A stretch of 64,000 bases of DNA from Sipunculus nudus (Eukaryota > Annelida > Sipuncula > Golfingiida > Sipunculidae): the NCBI GenBank assembly GCA_026874595.1, contig CM049312.1, forward strand, positions 66,804,929 to 66,868,928, in the 5' to 3' direction. The notes below the pieces were generated by a model, which saw only the letters and a list, made by a program, of their open reading frames with translations, was not told the DNA's origin and did not search any database. A program made the translations under genes and the position numbers. Below, piece after piece: positions 1-13,100 of this stretch. Numbering within the stretch: position 1 is the first letter of the stretch; each line of letters opens with the position of its first letter.

Positions 1-300
1 CAATGTTGTTCATTGTCACTCTGATATGTCCTGATATCACCCCAATGATATCCCAATGTCACCCAATGGTTCCTGATGTCACCCTAATGATGTAACATGT
101 TAATCTGATGTAACCTGGTGTTACCCCAATGTTGTTATGATGTCACCCTAATCTGTTCTGGTGTCACCCCAATGTTGTCTTGATGTGTCTTGATGTCACC
201 CCAATGGTGTCCTGATGTCACCCATAAGTTGCCCTGATGTAAATCCCATGTGTCCTGATGTCACCCACTGTGTCCATATGTCACCTCAAGGAGACCAAGT
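1..300. repeat. Degenerate ~19-20-bp minisatellite (cut by window edge)
   Basis: Repeated variants of cctgatgtcaccccaatg run from the first base to about 300, with many substitutions. The array lies in the AACS intron after exon 10 and is open to the left. Confidence 0.7.
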
Positions 301-1097
301 GTCATCCCAAATCTAAATTTTTTCAATATGTTGCAAAATGCCCTTATGTCTCCCTTGTCTTCTCCCACAGCCCCATATCTCCTCTATGACACTCCTACGT
401 ATCAAGGTGTTTCCCAAAAGTTACCTTGATGTCAATCCAATGATACACTGGGACACAGGTGATGTGTGAGCCCCCAAAAGTTCAAAACTCTTTCACAAAC
501 ATTCATCTATTACAGACCATGTTCCCATCAGTGTTCCATGATATATCAAACATTTAAACAGACAGAGAAATATGAAAATGGATCCTTAAAAAAATGCAAA
601 TATTTTATGTAAGAGTAACTCAGAATCGTGAGGCATTTTGATGGGTAGATCCATACTAAATAGCTATAATTCAGTTTCTGCATAGATTTGGTGTTTTGTA
701 CACATAAAATAGTTATCAATTTTCACGTCCAGTCTTACAGATATAATTTCAAGGATTGCTGAGCTACAAGTGCATCCTTTTCTAGCTGAAGCAAATAAAT
801 AACTTTTTGAATTAGAAGAAATATTTTAACTATTTCTGATGAATTATCAGAAATTAAAAAACAATCAAACTGAATAGAAGTAAAAATAATAAAAAAAATA
901 AATTTTTAAAAATAATCCACATGAAACATCATTGGTTTTAATGCTAAATTTACTTGAGAATAAGATAACTGATTTTTCTCATCACGTTTTCTTCCCATTT
1001 TGGCTGTCACTACAAGTAACAGACTGAAAATTATTGGCATGTACAAAATGTATGACTAATTAAATTTGTTGTGGCACAAAACTGAATTAGCACTCAC
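301..1097. other. AACS intron 10, right part
   Basis: AT-rich intron sequence with no coding signal seen between the minisatellite and exon 10. Confidence 0.6.
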
Positions 1098-1162
1098 TTG
1101 GTTTGACTCCTTTCTCCTCTAGTACAGCGAGCCACTTTGCCCCAGTTCCAAGTATGCTGATC
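1098..1162 (-). CDS. AACS: AACS exon 10
   Basis: 65 nt, phase 2 in and phase 1 out, encoding residues 370-390 ([21 protein letters not shown]). The acceptor is TATATTTAG|G and the donor is CCAA|GTGAGT. The following exon is not within positions 1-1097. Confidence 0.93.
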
Positions 1163-4100
1163 CTAAATATAAAGATACAGGAACTAACATTTGAAGATCC
1201 ATATATATACACCTAATGCTTTTGCAAAATACTAAAAAAGATCTGTGAAACAGAGATAAAAAATTAAGCTGTTATTTATATCTGAAATGTAATAAAAAAC
1301 ATAATGTCGCGCTTGGCTTCAAGTTCCTTTTATCTTTACAAATTTGAAATTGTAAAATTAAGTACATTGCTCAAAATATGAAATCATTATTTAGAACTAC
1401 AACAAAAATTTAAGGGCATGATAAACAATGATCCCACTGCCTCCGCAAAATAAACTTATGAGTTATCAATTTAAGTAAAGTTTCAAACTCAAACTTAAAT
1501 GTCTGAAAATGTATTGCATACTATAAAGACACTTGAGAAATTTTAAATCTAATAATAATTTAACATATAGATCTTCAATTATAATATAACAGAAATTGCA
1601 AAGAATAAAGTAATTTAACAAATTATATAGATACATGAAAATTTATAGGAATTCTTATCTTTCCTTACCCCAGTTTGTCAATCAGGTCCCACAGAACATT
1701 AGCATTTGGTACAAGGGGTGACCCGTCGTAGCATACGACTGCTGATCCCACCGCCAGCGAGCTGACATACCAGTTCCACATCATCCAGCCGGTCGTCGTG
1801 TAATACAACATGATGTCATCGCGTCTCATGTTACCGTGTAACATGTGCTCCTTCAAATGCTGTATTAATGTGCCCTGGAATAGTTCAAACAAGCAAATTT
1901 GTTGAATTAATGTCCCCTGCTTTGGGCTATTGTTGTCTTTCATGCTTGATAAGCAACCAGAGTTATGACATATGGAGAAAATCTTGAGGGCACATGAAAA
2001 CTTAATCATAGCCACTATGACATGTGGAGACATCTGCAGGCGAACATAAAAACTAAAACACACTGAGAAATTGGACCCAAATTTGATAATCTTGTTTTTG
2101 AGCTGGAGAGAATTATTTTTCATAAAGACACTCCAAAACCAATCCCAACCAAGGCATGCATGAGAGCAATCACTGACCCAAATTTGAATGAAATCAGATT
2201 ATATTTTGTAAAGTTATCACATGGAAATGAACTTGACAGATATACAGACAATGAGACAGAGGGTCAGACAGACAAACCCAAATTAATATATAAATATATT
2301 TACATATAGGAAACAAGAGCATTGCAAGAGTGCATAATACACGCATTGTATGCCTTGTGACCTCTGACATCATTAAATATGTGTGGATTTTATTCTAAGG
2401 AATAATATACAGAGGCAGGTTTTTAGATAACATCGGGCTACACATGATTAGGAAGCAAGAACTTCATATGATTACCTGCATATCAAAATAACTGATACAA
2501 TTTATTGTAGCAGGGCTTTTAATAACACATGAATAATCTGATCCTTTTTTAAGGTAGCATTGCTGGCAAAATCCAATAAATTTTAATAAAAAAAATGTTT
2601 CAAATGCATATTTGAACCAATAAAGTAAATTTTAAATCTGGTACAGAGCTCTTTCTAATGTTATATGTATTTACAAAATTTACATTCTTTTTCACATGAA
2701 ATCTTAACATTTTTGAAAATTTTAAACTTTTAAATGGTACACAATTTTAAGCAACCAGTAAAAGCAACCAGTTTTCATCACCAGGGCTGACACAGGGCCA
2801 AGAATTGTAATCAGACCGATGAGAGGGTTGTATTACATTGTGCACAATATGTTATACCATGCTCACATGATGGTTAAACCCAGAGAATTTTCATTTTTTT
2901 TTAGATTATTTTTGTGGAGGTAACTGCCTGCATTTTTTTATGCTTACTTAACTAAGTATTATCTGCAGAATTCCATTCCGGTTTCAGACTACGTCACAGG
3001 AGCTTCAACCAGGCTCGGTGTATCACTGCTGCAGGCCCTGGGTGTGTCTCATGCCCACTGCTGGATCATAACACTAAGGAACCCCTGAAAGCTGCACTCG
3101 TTTGTGAGTGAAAAACAACAAATCATACTGCCTCAGCTGAGATTGGAACTTACGATCTCCCAGCTTTGAGTCTGTGCTCCACTCCTGAGCCACAGAAGCC
3201 AGTAACCTAGAGAATCTTGCTATTCAAAGCAGGTGTTTAAAGTAAAGGACATATAGAACGACTGCATAGTATAACTAGAATACGGGTAGTCAACAAACAA
3301 CTACTTGTATTCGCCAAAATCAGAGTAGGACGGGTAAAGTGAGGCATGGATTGAGTGGCAAGGGGAAATAGAGTTAGATGTGTTACATATTAGCATGGAT
3401 GTCTGCCATGTGAACATGATTGCAGGTGGTGCCACCTGTAATTTAAACAAGAAACTATCCAAGATATATACACATGCAAAATTTCAGGTGGAAAAGTCAA
3501 CCACTACTGAGATATGAGTGATTTTATCCCACAGCAGACAAAACGGATAGACTCTGTGCAAAAGTGGTTGCAGGTGGCGCCACCAGTTTCTTGTATGATA
3601 AAGAGCTATGTGAGATCCAAACACATGCATCACTTCAGGTAGGTTTATCAAACCAGTCCGGAGATATTAGCATGGATATCTGCAGCATGAACGTGAATTA
3701 AGGTGGCGCCACCTGTCATAAAATCAAGAAAGCTATCTAGGATGTATAAGCATGCCAAATTTCAGGTAAATAAGTGAAACCACTGCTGAGAGTGAACCCT
3801 AGTCCAACGAAATGATGGACGCTGTGCAAAAATGGTTGCAGGTGGCACTATCCAAGGGTTACATTTGTGTAAAAAATTTTTCCTGATTGGTCAAACGAGT
3901 CCAAAAATATGTGGGTTTATGTGTCAAAACAGATGCACAGATGGACTCACTGGAAAGAGGAAAGGTCAGAGGTCAACGAAAAATGGTTAGGCACCAGTTC
4001 ACATGTGACCCGATAATTGGTGTAAGTTTCTGAAAAATCAGTCCAGTAGTTTCAAAGGAGTTCTCCAGAAACGAACGCGGCGGCAGCGGAACCCAGTCAA

Positions 4101-7100
4101 AAACATAGTATCCGCAAAACTTCGTTTTGGCGGATACAATTACTGCATGAGGAGTGTACCCATCATGCACCTGACATGTTAATGATGACAACTCACCCCT
4201 GCTGAGTGAACCATACACTTGGGTGCTCCAGTGGTCCCAGAACTGTACATAATAAACAGTGGATGGTTGAATGGTAGCTGTTCAAATTCTAAGGCTGGAA
4301 CAGTATCTCCTTCCTTCCCAAGAGCTTTGAAATCATCAAGGAAACACCTAAAACACAAGATCAAGATATTAAAGTGGTGAGTTATACTTATTTCAATCAT
4401 ACTCTACTATTACAAAATATCTGCATTACAGGTACTCTATTTGATTTTGTGATTCATTTTATAAAAACAATGAACAAAAGATAACAGATTTTCAGTTACA
4501 AGTCTTTCTCCTATTCCTCCTATTCTTTCCCAGTGCCTCAATTTGGAGGTGCATATGTTGGTGAAATAATTGATGCATGGGTGGTGACATCTATGGTACA
4601 TTTCAGAAACTATTCCATATCTACCACATGAATTACACAAACCCTCCATTCTTTGGGAGTAAACATGATTTCAGGTGCAAGATTATGCATGATATATTAT
4701 TCTGATATAAAATATTTTCCTGGTGTCACCAACATCTGCACCTTACATGTTTAAGTATAAAACCTAGAAATAGGTCACTGTGACCTCTACCTTTCTGCTA
4801 CTTTGTTCGCTCACTCATAAAGGTTTTTTTACCGCTAAAATATTATCAGCTCCTGACTTTCAAATTTGGCTATAAGATTCTAACTGGATGGGTTCAGTAT
4901 CTTTTAAGGACATTTCTTTGGCCTGTGAGTGACACAGTCTGTTGAAAAAAGATGAGACGTAACACATGATAAGACCAATATTTCATTATTCAACCTATTC
5001 ATCTCAATGGCATAATGGTACAATCTCTTTGGACTCTCAGCGATCACTCTGATGTCTAAATGACTAGTTATAACTTCTTGGTTTCTTTCTCAATCCTGTG
5101 AAATATAAAACCTAAAATCCAGAAAGCTTCATGATAACATATCATTCTTATCGGATAGATCCCTTCATCCACATCCAATAGACAGTGCCACCAACAGACC
5201 ATTGACCTATCTGATAAATCCACAAGTTATGACATGAAGGTAATACATATTACATCAGAATTCCATCATTTTGCCTTTGAGAGGTGACAGGGGTTGAACC
5301 ATGTCCCTTCAGCTTCTCAGTCTAATGTTTTCATGAATGGTCCATGCAGTATTTTATTTCACTGTACATATCAGGAAACGTTTTCATTTAACATATCTGT
5401 ACTGCAATTACAGTTGGGACAGATGATCAACTAGATATTTCTTGGCACCAAAGGTGCCATATTATCCCCAGACAGTTAACCCCCCCTCCCCCCAGCCTCG
5501 AAGAATAGGAACCCATCTTGAATTCAGATGCAAGGGGACTGACACTTGGCAAGCCACCATGGTTTCTTTTCAAATTTGACCTAGCCGTTGATAAGATGCA
5601 TCAAACTTGTGGGTTTGGTGACTGTACCTCAAATTCTTAAAAAGTTATTCCGTTTAAACATCATTTTGGCAAGAAAACAATATAAGGTGGCGCCACCTGT
5701 CTTCTGCAGAAAACAATGCTATCAAAGATCTTATGTCATTTTGATTATTGGACCAATCCATGCATCCCTCAATGAGATATTAAAGTTAACATCATTTCAG
5801 CTTTATTGCTTCTGTGACCTTAAAAAATGCATCAAGGTCACCCATATTCATACTTGGCCTAGCCCTTGATAAGATGCATCTTAACTGTAGGTTTGGTGAC
5901 TGTACCATAATTCTTTTTGAGTTATTGCCCTTGTATCATTTTAGCATAATCGCTGCTGTGACCTTGTAAAAATGCATCAAGGTAATCCATGTTCGAACTT
6001 GACCTAGCCGTTGATAAGATGCATAAAACCTGTGGGTTTGGTGACTATACCTCACACTCTTACAAAGTTATTGCGTTAACATCATTTTAACAAGAAAACA
6101 ACACAAGGTGGCACCACCTGTCTTCTGCAAAAGACAAAATTATCCAAGATTTTTGGTCAATTTAATTTTTGGATCATTCCATGTATCCCTTACCGAGATA
6201 TAAAAGATTTTGTGTGAATTTCACCAAATATGGGAATATTCAAGGTCAAGGCCACTCTCATAGGACAGCTCATGACCTCATTTTAAATAAGCTTGGTCCT
6301 CTCACCCATATCTATACATATACCAAGTTTGCTAAAGATCCGTGAAATATTTTTTGAGTTATCGCGCCAACAAGAATTATATGCGGCAGCGGCAGGACCA
6401 GTATGAAAACATAGTATCCCCCAACTTTGTCTGGGGATACAATTATAATCAATGATCAGTCAGCTGATGCAGACAATCTGATGATCGATCTCGCATTGCC
6501 ATAATCAATTTCAGAGTTTTTCACAAAGGTAAGGCTTTATAATGAGGGACAGCACCATTTCATTTAATTTATGTGGAAAAAATCTAGAACAATATGTGTT
6601 GATTAATAGATTCACACCTACATTTAATATATACACAAGTAAGCTATAGAGTTATCAGATATATTAGCTAATATTAGGCCTATATATCAAGTGAGTAAAT
6701 GTATACAGGTCTATATTTGATCAGAATTGTCATACTCCTTGATCAGTTACCAGTAAACCAGTGTTTACTGATCATGAAATTATAAATGATTCTCAGCACT
6801 TCTCAAAAGGGATCATCAGTTACTGATATGCTGTCAATGATCAATTACAGTCAAGGAAGCCACTCTCAACACTAACTGCTCTCCTCCTTATTTGTTGTAT
6901 CAACTATAAATCCAGCATCAGAATTATGGGTAGGAAATGGCAGCAGGCAGTATTTATGTTGCCAATATAATGTAGGCACAACTCGGAGAACTGCCGTATG
7001 AACTACTGTCTTTATTCACTTTGTACACCCTGGAAGCATTCCCTAAATAAAACGCATTCAGGGTGCAGTCCTTAGATTCGATACTACAGGATACTAAAAT

Positions 7101-10100
7101 GCAGAATTCTGAAGACATTAGAAATGCCATATTAAATTTATGATTGAATTCTAATATAAGTATAAGTAAACTGATCTCTTTAAAAATTATTTAAAAGAGA
7201 ATGCAGTGGAAATTAAAGAAATCTGATTATGTGACAATTAACTGATTTGAATATGAATGTTGACAGGAACCCTCTATACTGACCCATTCCTTATTTCTGA
7301 GATATTGATTTCCTCTTTGCTGCCAACATATGGTATCACAATGACTTTTTGAAGATCAGGCAAACCTGTAATGACAAAAAAATTCATTTTAAATTTTAAG
7401 TACTCATGTACTTCAAACACAAGAACCAATTTTGCTGGTATGACAAAACATTTATCACTGGTGAAATGCAAGCTACTTGTTAATTTAATAAAATGACACA
7501 ATTCTTTTACTTTAGTGCCTAAAATCACCCTAAAATCTTAAATATTTGGAAAGGGATCATCCAAAGGAACATTGAATAAGTGTAAATTATTTTATATTCT
7601 ATAGACAGTTATATCTTATTTACAGTTAACATAAAAGATACCAGTATGTAATTTTTGTAGAAGCAACCTTTTTGCTTAACAATGATCAATGCTTCAGGCA
7701 GAGGTAATCATAATGAGATGACAGAATACGTGAGTGTTCAGCTGTGAACAAGGGGTGTCTAATTAATGGTTTTTATTTTCTAGATAATTTCCATTTTGTG
7801 AATATGGTGTAAGTTAAACTTTTGTGAACAAAAGAAAACCACAGTATCATTCATGTGAAGGACAAGTACAGAGCCTGAAATCAAGTTCTGAAAAGCTTTT
7901 CCTTGCCTGAAATGAATTTTTACTTTATTGATCACAATCATGTTTGACATGACTGTAGTGCATATTTGTTTGTTTATTATATTTCTCTTTAGTATTTGTA
8001 CAAACAAATGACTTGTACAGGTAATTTAGGAAAAAGAGGTATAATCAAAATGATCTAAATTTCCCTAAGAAGAAAATGGATTCAGTAAAGATTCAGGCCT
8101 TTGCATAAAGGTTTATGTTGGACCCACTTGCCCAGTCAGGAACTGACTTTTGGTTGCCTTACTAACAATTTCTAGAACTTTTACTCCTCCTGGACAAAAG
8201 GTTAACCTTTAATGTCGGCCACTAGGGTACCATAGATCCCTTTTTTATTGCCGTGGCCATAAAAAGTAACTAAAATTTGAAAATATTTACTTTTTTTCTG
8301 AACTTGCTGTGTGGCCATTAACAGATAGTTTATCTAAAATGAACTGTGAGAAGACCACTCACCAGGACACGGCAAAAAAGGTAGATAAAGGGACAGAGTT
8401 GGTGTGTGGCTTTTAATGGAGTTTTTGAGTAATTGGAATTTAGTGGGAGCTCCTTAGAGGGACCTTGCAAACTCAGGGTGCGGCTATTAATTGATATGCG
8501 GCTATAAAAAGGGGATCTATACGGTACAAACACAAGAGCAGCTAGTTCATACAGAGGTTTCATTAGCCTCTTGTGATTGGTTGAGTATTAATGTTAAGTG
8601 AGCTGACAAATAAAAGAAAGAAGCAAATAATTCAACACAACTTACCCTGAACCACACTCTCCAGTTTGTCCAGATGGTTGTGAGTTTTTCCATTATATAT
8701 GACTGCGTTGACTGAGAAAATGAGCTTTGGTTGAATCTGAGAAAATCTGTCTAATACTCCCTGAAATGCAAACAGTGACCAATAAATGGGAGCTACTACC
8801 CCAGTAATATTGACCAATAAAGCCACTTGTTCTGCAATTGACCAATGTCCATGAAACACCAAAACCTAAGACTTGTTTGGATACTTCTCCCTAAAAATTT
8901 TGGAATATTTATTTGTGATTTACTACGTAAATCGAGTATGACCACAAAACTTTGTAAAATAAAAGAGAATACAAGCATCCAAAATGGATTTTACCTTGAA
9001 TCAAAGTTAGGCGAGATAATCTTTTGGTGAGTAGATGCAGTGAGTTTTTAGTACATCAGCCAGAGGGTTCACCGGTACCAAACAGGCGACAATTGCTATC
9101 AATGTTTTTTTGAAAGGTGTATGTGTGTAGATAATAAAAATGCCTGATAGCAGTATGAAAGAGGTAGCTTTCTGTAAAATATCAGCCTGTTTTGAAATGT
9201 ACTTGCACCTAAATTGCAATTTTAGGTACATACTGTTATATATATATTATTTAGTCTTATATAATGCCTGTTTTAAAACAAGTTTGATGTCAGTTAATTG
9301 TAGACATTAATAGCTCTCATCTGGTATGTTATTCATGTATATAGCTTTCCAATTTCCAAAGATATGAATACTTTTCCTCACCCTGTATCATAGCAATTTG
9401 TATAATTTTAGCTAATATATTAAAAAACACAAGGTGTATATCTGATTAGACCAACCGTGACCAGTTTGGTTTTTATTCAGTGATTAATGAAGTCTGAAGT
9501 CTTTAAGCTTAAAAAAAAACATGTCTTGGCACCACATTACAATTTGTGGATTTCGGCGTAGTCACAGAAAAGTGTTATTCTGTCCTAAAATTAGCCGAAT
9601 ACATGACCCATTGTCACCCACTATCCGCAGAAACAATTAATGCCTTGTTGATGTTTTTTGGTACTTTTGTGTTGCATACCCACACCCTTATCGAACCCTG
9701 ATAGGTTATTCTTTCCAATTATTCCACTCGGCTGTTATCGGGGGCCGATGTATAGACTAAAACTCGGATGTCACAAGCCGAATGTCACACATGACATGTA
9801 TGAAGGCACGGGTACTCGTTTAGTTGTTTAAAGATATATGTTTTTGCATGTCTCCGGTTGAAAAAAAGAAAAGGGAAACCAGTCATTTTGAGCAATATAT
9901 TTTAATTTGTAAGTTTTTGTTGTTTTGGTGCCCAAGTCACTTGTGATAGCGTACAAACTAGGCTGCCGTATCTGCACTTTTGACCAAATTCGCTTTCTTA
10001 CACAAAATATAAAAGAGCCTTCGGCTGAGAGAGGGCTATGTTAATTGTCTGCTGAAATATTTCCAAGCAAATATTTCCTACAAACTTGCATCATTCTGGG

Positions 10101-13100
10101 TTGCCTCTGTTTTTACTGTTAGCATTTCTTACAGGAGAGAGATTTCTTAATAAATACCACTTTCTGTAACGGAAACTAGACATTTATTTGAACCATGGGG
10201 CAAACAGAGTTTTAACATGAATATATACTAGGTTGCTATAATGCCAGTAAGTGCAAGGACTCATCCTGTTCGGGTTTTATGTTAATACAAAGTCCAGTAA
10301 ATGCTAGTGATAAGCCCAAAATAATAAAATCAGTGTTTTGAACAAATCTAATTTAATTCTAATCTGCTTTGACACAGGAGTTCAGGGATTATGTCTCAAA
10401 CAAAACTCTAGCAGTCCAATGTGTCAACTAACTTTACCGGATTGGAAGACATACATAGTTTGCCATTAAGGTCCTTTTGTTTTAATCTTTAAAATGCAAT
10501 TTTTCACTAAACGGTCAAAGTAACTCATGCCCCTGTCATTCCCCAGGTTTAAGGGAGATCATGTAAATCACTGACTGTTGTACTGGCCGAACAATTATAA
10601 TATCAATGGGGTTTATGGTTTTTTTTCTTAAGAGAATATCATCTCTTGCTTACTAGGATATAATTGTAACTGTTAGATCACAAAATGGAGATACATATTC
10701 TAAATGTTTTGTTTTCATATAATTTTCTTTTATTTAACATTTCACTAGAAACACACATGATAATAAACGTGAAAGTAACTGATTTGTCATTCTTCTGGTG
10801 ATTTCTATTTTAATTCCTTGCAAGTGCTTACTTTCTTATGACTTCATGTGTCAAGGTAGCCAGGCTTGAAATAACTATAAGATATCATAGACTTATAAAA
10901 GCCCCGGTGATAATCCAAAATAAAAAATGACGAAATGATTCTCATATTCCACTCGATGTTATCTTTCCAACCATGCAAATTAGAACTCATCAGATCTGAT
11001 GTTTTTCTGTCAGAAAGCGATTGCATATTTATATGATTATGAACATATAAACTGATATTACTTTCCCTTTAAACCTAACATTGAATATTACTTAGATAGT
11101 TTTATTTTGGAATATGAAAGCTCAAAATACACAAGGGCCTAATTGTGAAATAATCACTGTAACAAACAATTCTTTAAGGAGTCTTTATCACATAGCAAAA
11201 ATTCACGCTGAACAGTGAAACTTTACATAAGTAAACAAATTCTATATCTAAAATACATTATAACCTGTTACCTCTTCTACTGATTTTAAAATTTTAACTT
11301 TACTACGTGCCCCACTGGTCATAATGCTCAGCTGAATCTATATATTGATTAGTGATCTAATTCTTATCTATAGATATACAAAGGAGAATTTAAGAGAACC
11401 TGTAAACACAACATCTGAACATCCCACGTCTAGCGATAACTAGTGAGCCTTGATATATATTACACTGATATAATTGCAGTCTGTCATTCACAAAAAGAAA
11501 CTTAAATGTCTTACATTATCTTTGTATATAATCGCGAATAATGATGGAAATATAGAGAGTGAAGCTAAGAAATACCATTTCAACTCTAGTCCATCATAAT
11601 CGGTAAGTTACATATAGATTAAATTTTCTTACCATAAAAAAAACCCCTAAAAATGTACCGGTTTTGCTTGCAGAAGAAAGGTAAACATAAATGGTGCCAT
11701 CTGTAGTTTATATACTCGTAAAAGTCACATGATCAATGTATGGTAAAATAACAATGTAGGTAAAATCAAATATCAAATACAACACTAAGCGAATATAAGT
11801 TTTACTATGCTAAGCTATCCCTCACATAAAAGCTATTTTTTTTATTTCCTGAATTGAGTAGGAATATCTGAGAAAGATAATTTTGACTCAAGTAAGCAAA
11901 AGTGGCAATACTTGCAACTAACACTGATATACCAGTCATGGGATCAATATGCTGGGTACATTATGAATACAAACACTTGTGATGAGCAAAGTTAAAATAA
12001 AGACAAATCTTATAATAATTCAGCTCACCTCATACCTATTTAGATCAATATTACCACAGAACTTGGAGCTGGCAGTTCCTGCTGTATTTGGTTACTGACA
12101 TAACGTTATTGTTGTTAACATATTCTATATATGGAGTATTTTTCTTAAGGGTATGGCAGAATGCGGGTGGTGGGGGGGGGGGTCCAGGAGGTCCGGACCC
12201 CCCTTTTCCAGTCGCCACAACTATTTTTAAGGGTTTAAGACCAAGTTTTGTGTCCTGGAAATTCCCCCCACACTCTTTTCCGGACTTGGGGACCTTTTAT
12301 AGGTTTTGCCAATAGTCCTGGCGTGGATCCCTCCTTTATTAAATCTTGGATCTGCAGGTGTGAGGGCATAAGAAAGTATAACTGTAGGTGCATACACCTA
12401 TTGATCATAAATGATTCATAATTGAAAAGATTATTTTGCTGGATATAAGTTTGGCATATAAAGATTTTTTTTATAACCACTCCTTTGTCGTTTTCCTAGG
12501 GGTGGGTTTAACTATAAGAATGTATTACTTAAGCAGTATATACCCAGGGGTCATAAATAGCATGTCATACTGAAGTGTATGGTTTAAGCTATCATTTGAG
12601 ACCAATTTTGACTCGATACATTTTGTGTATTAAGTAGTATGGGCCTTATAACCACTCTGAAGTCGATGTCCATGAAAGGAAAAAAAATGTATACGTCATC
12701 CGACATGAAACATCCATTTATTCACTGAAAGCTACCACTTTTATACTGCTATCAGGCATTTTCATTACCTACACATGTATACCTATCTAGCACACATGGT
12801 GAAAATTTGTCACCAAAATGGTACCAATGATCCAAATTTTTGGGTCTGGCTGAAGTACTATTTGTGAAAATCCATCAAAGCCCTGGTAAGTTATCACAAC
12901 AACACTAAAAGTTAACTGTAGGATGGACATGGATACTGTAATACATCCCATCTAAGATGGGCATATAACAATCCAGGCAGTCCTGTGACCATCTCTGTAC
13001 CACATCTGTGTTTAGTTGACACTCATATGTAACATGCCCAAAGTGTCATAAAAAGACACTGGTGTTGTTTTAACACAAAATTCTGTTTTATGATCTTCAA

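Noticed and set aside
3140-3200. Possible tRNA gene on the minus strand
   Set aside because: A- and B-box-like blocks exist, but stems do not form a complete cloverleaf; better explained as a SINE head.
3973-4196. Open minus frame 3,973-4,218 running past AACS exon 8
   Set aside because: It is the exon plus read-through into the intron repeat; the GTGAGT donor at 4,196 ends the exon.
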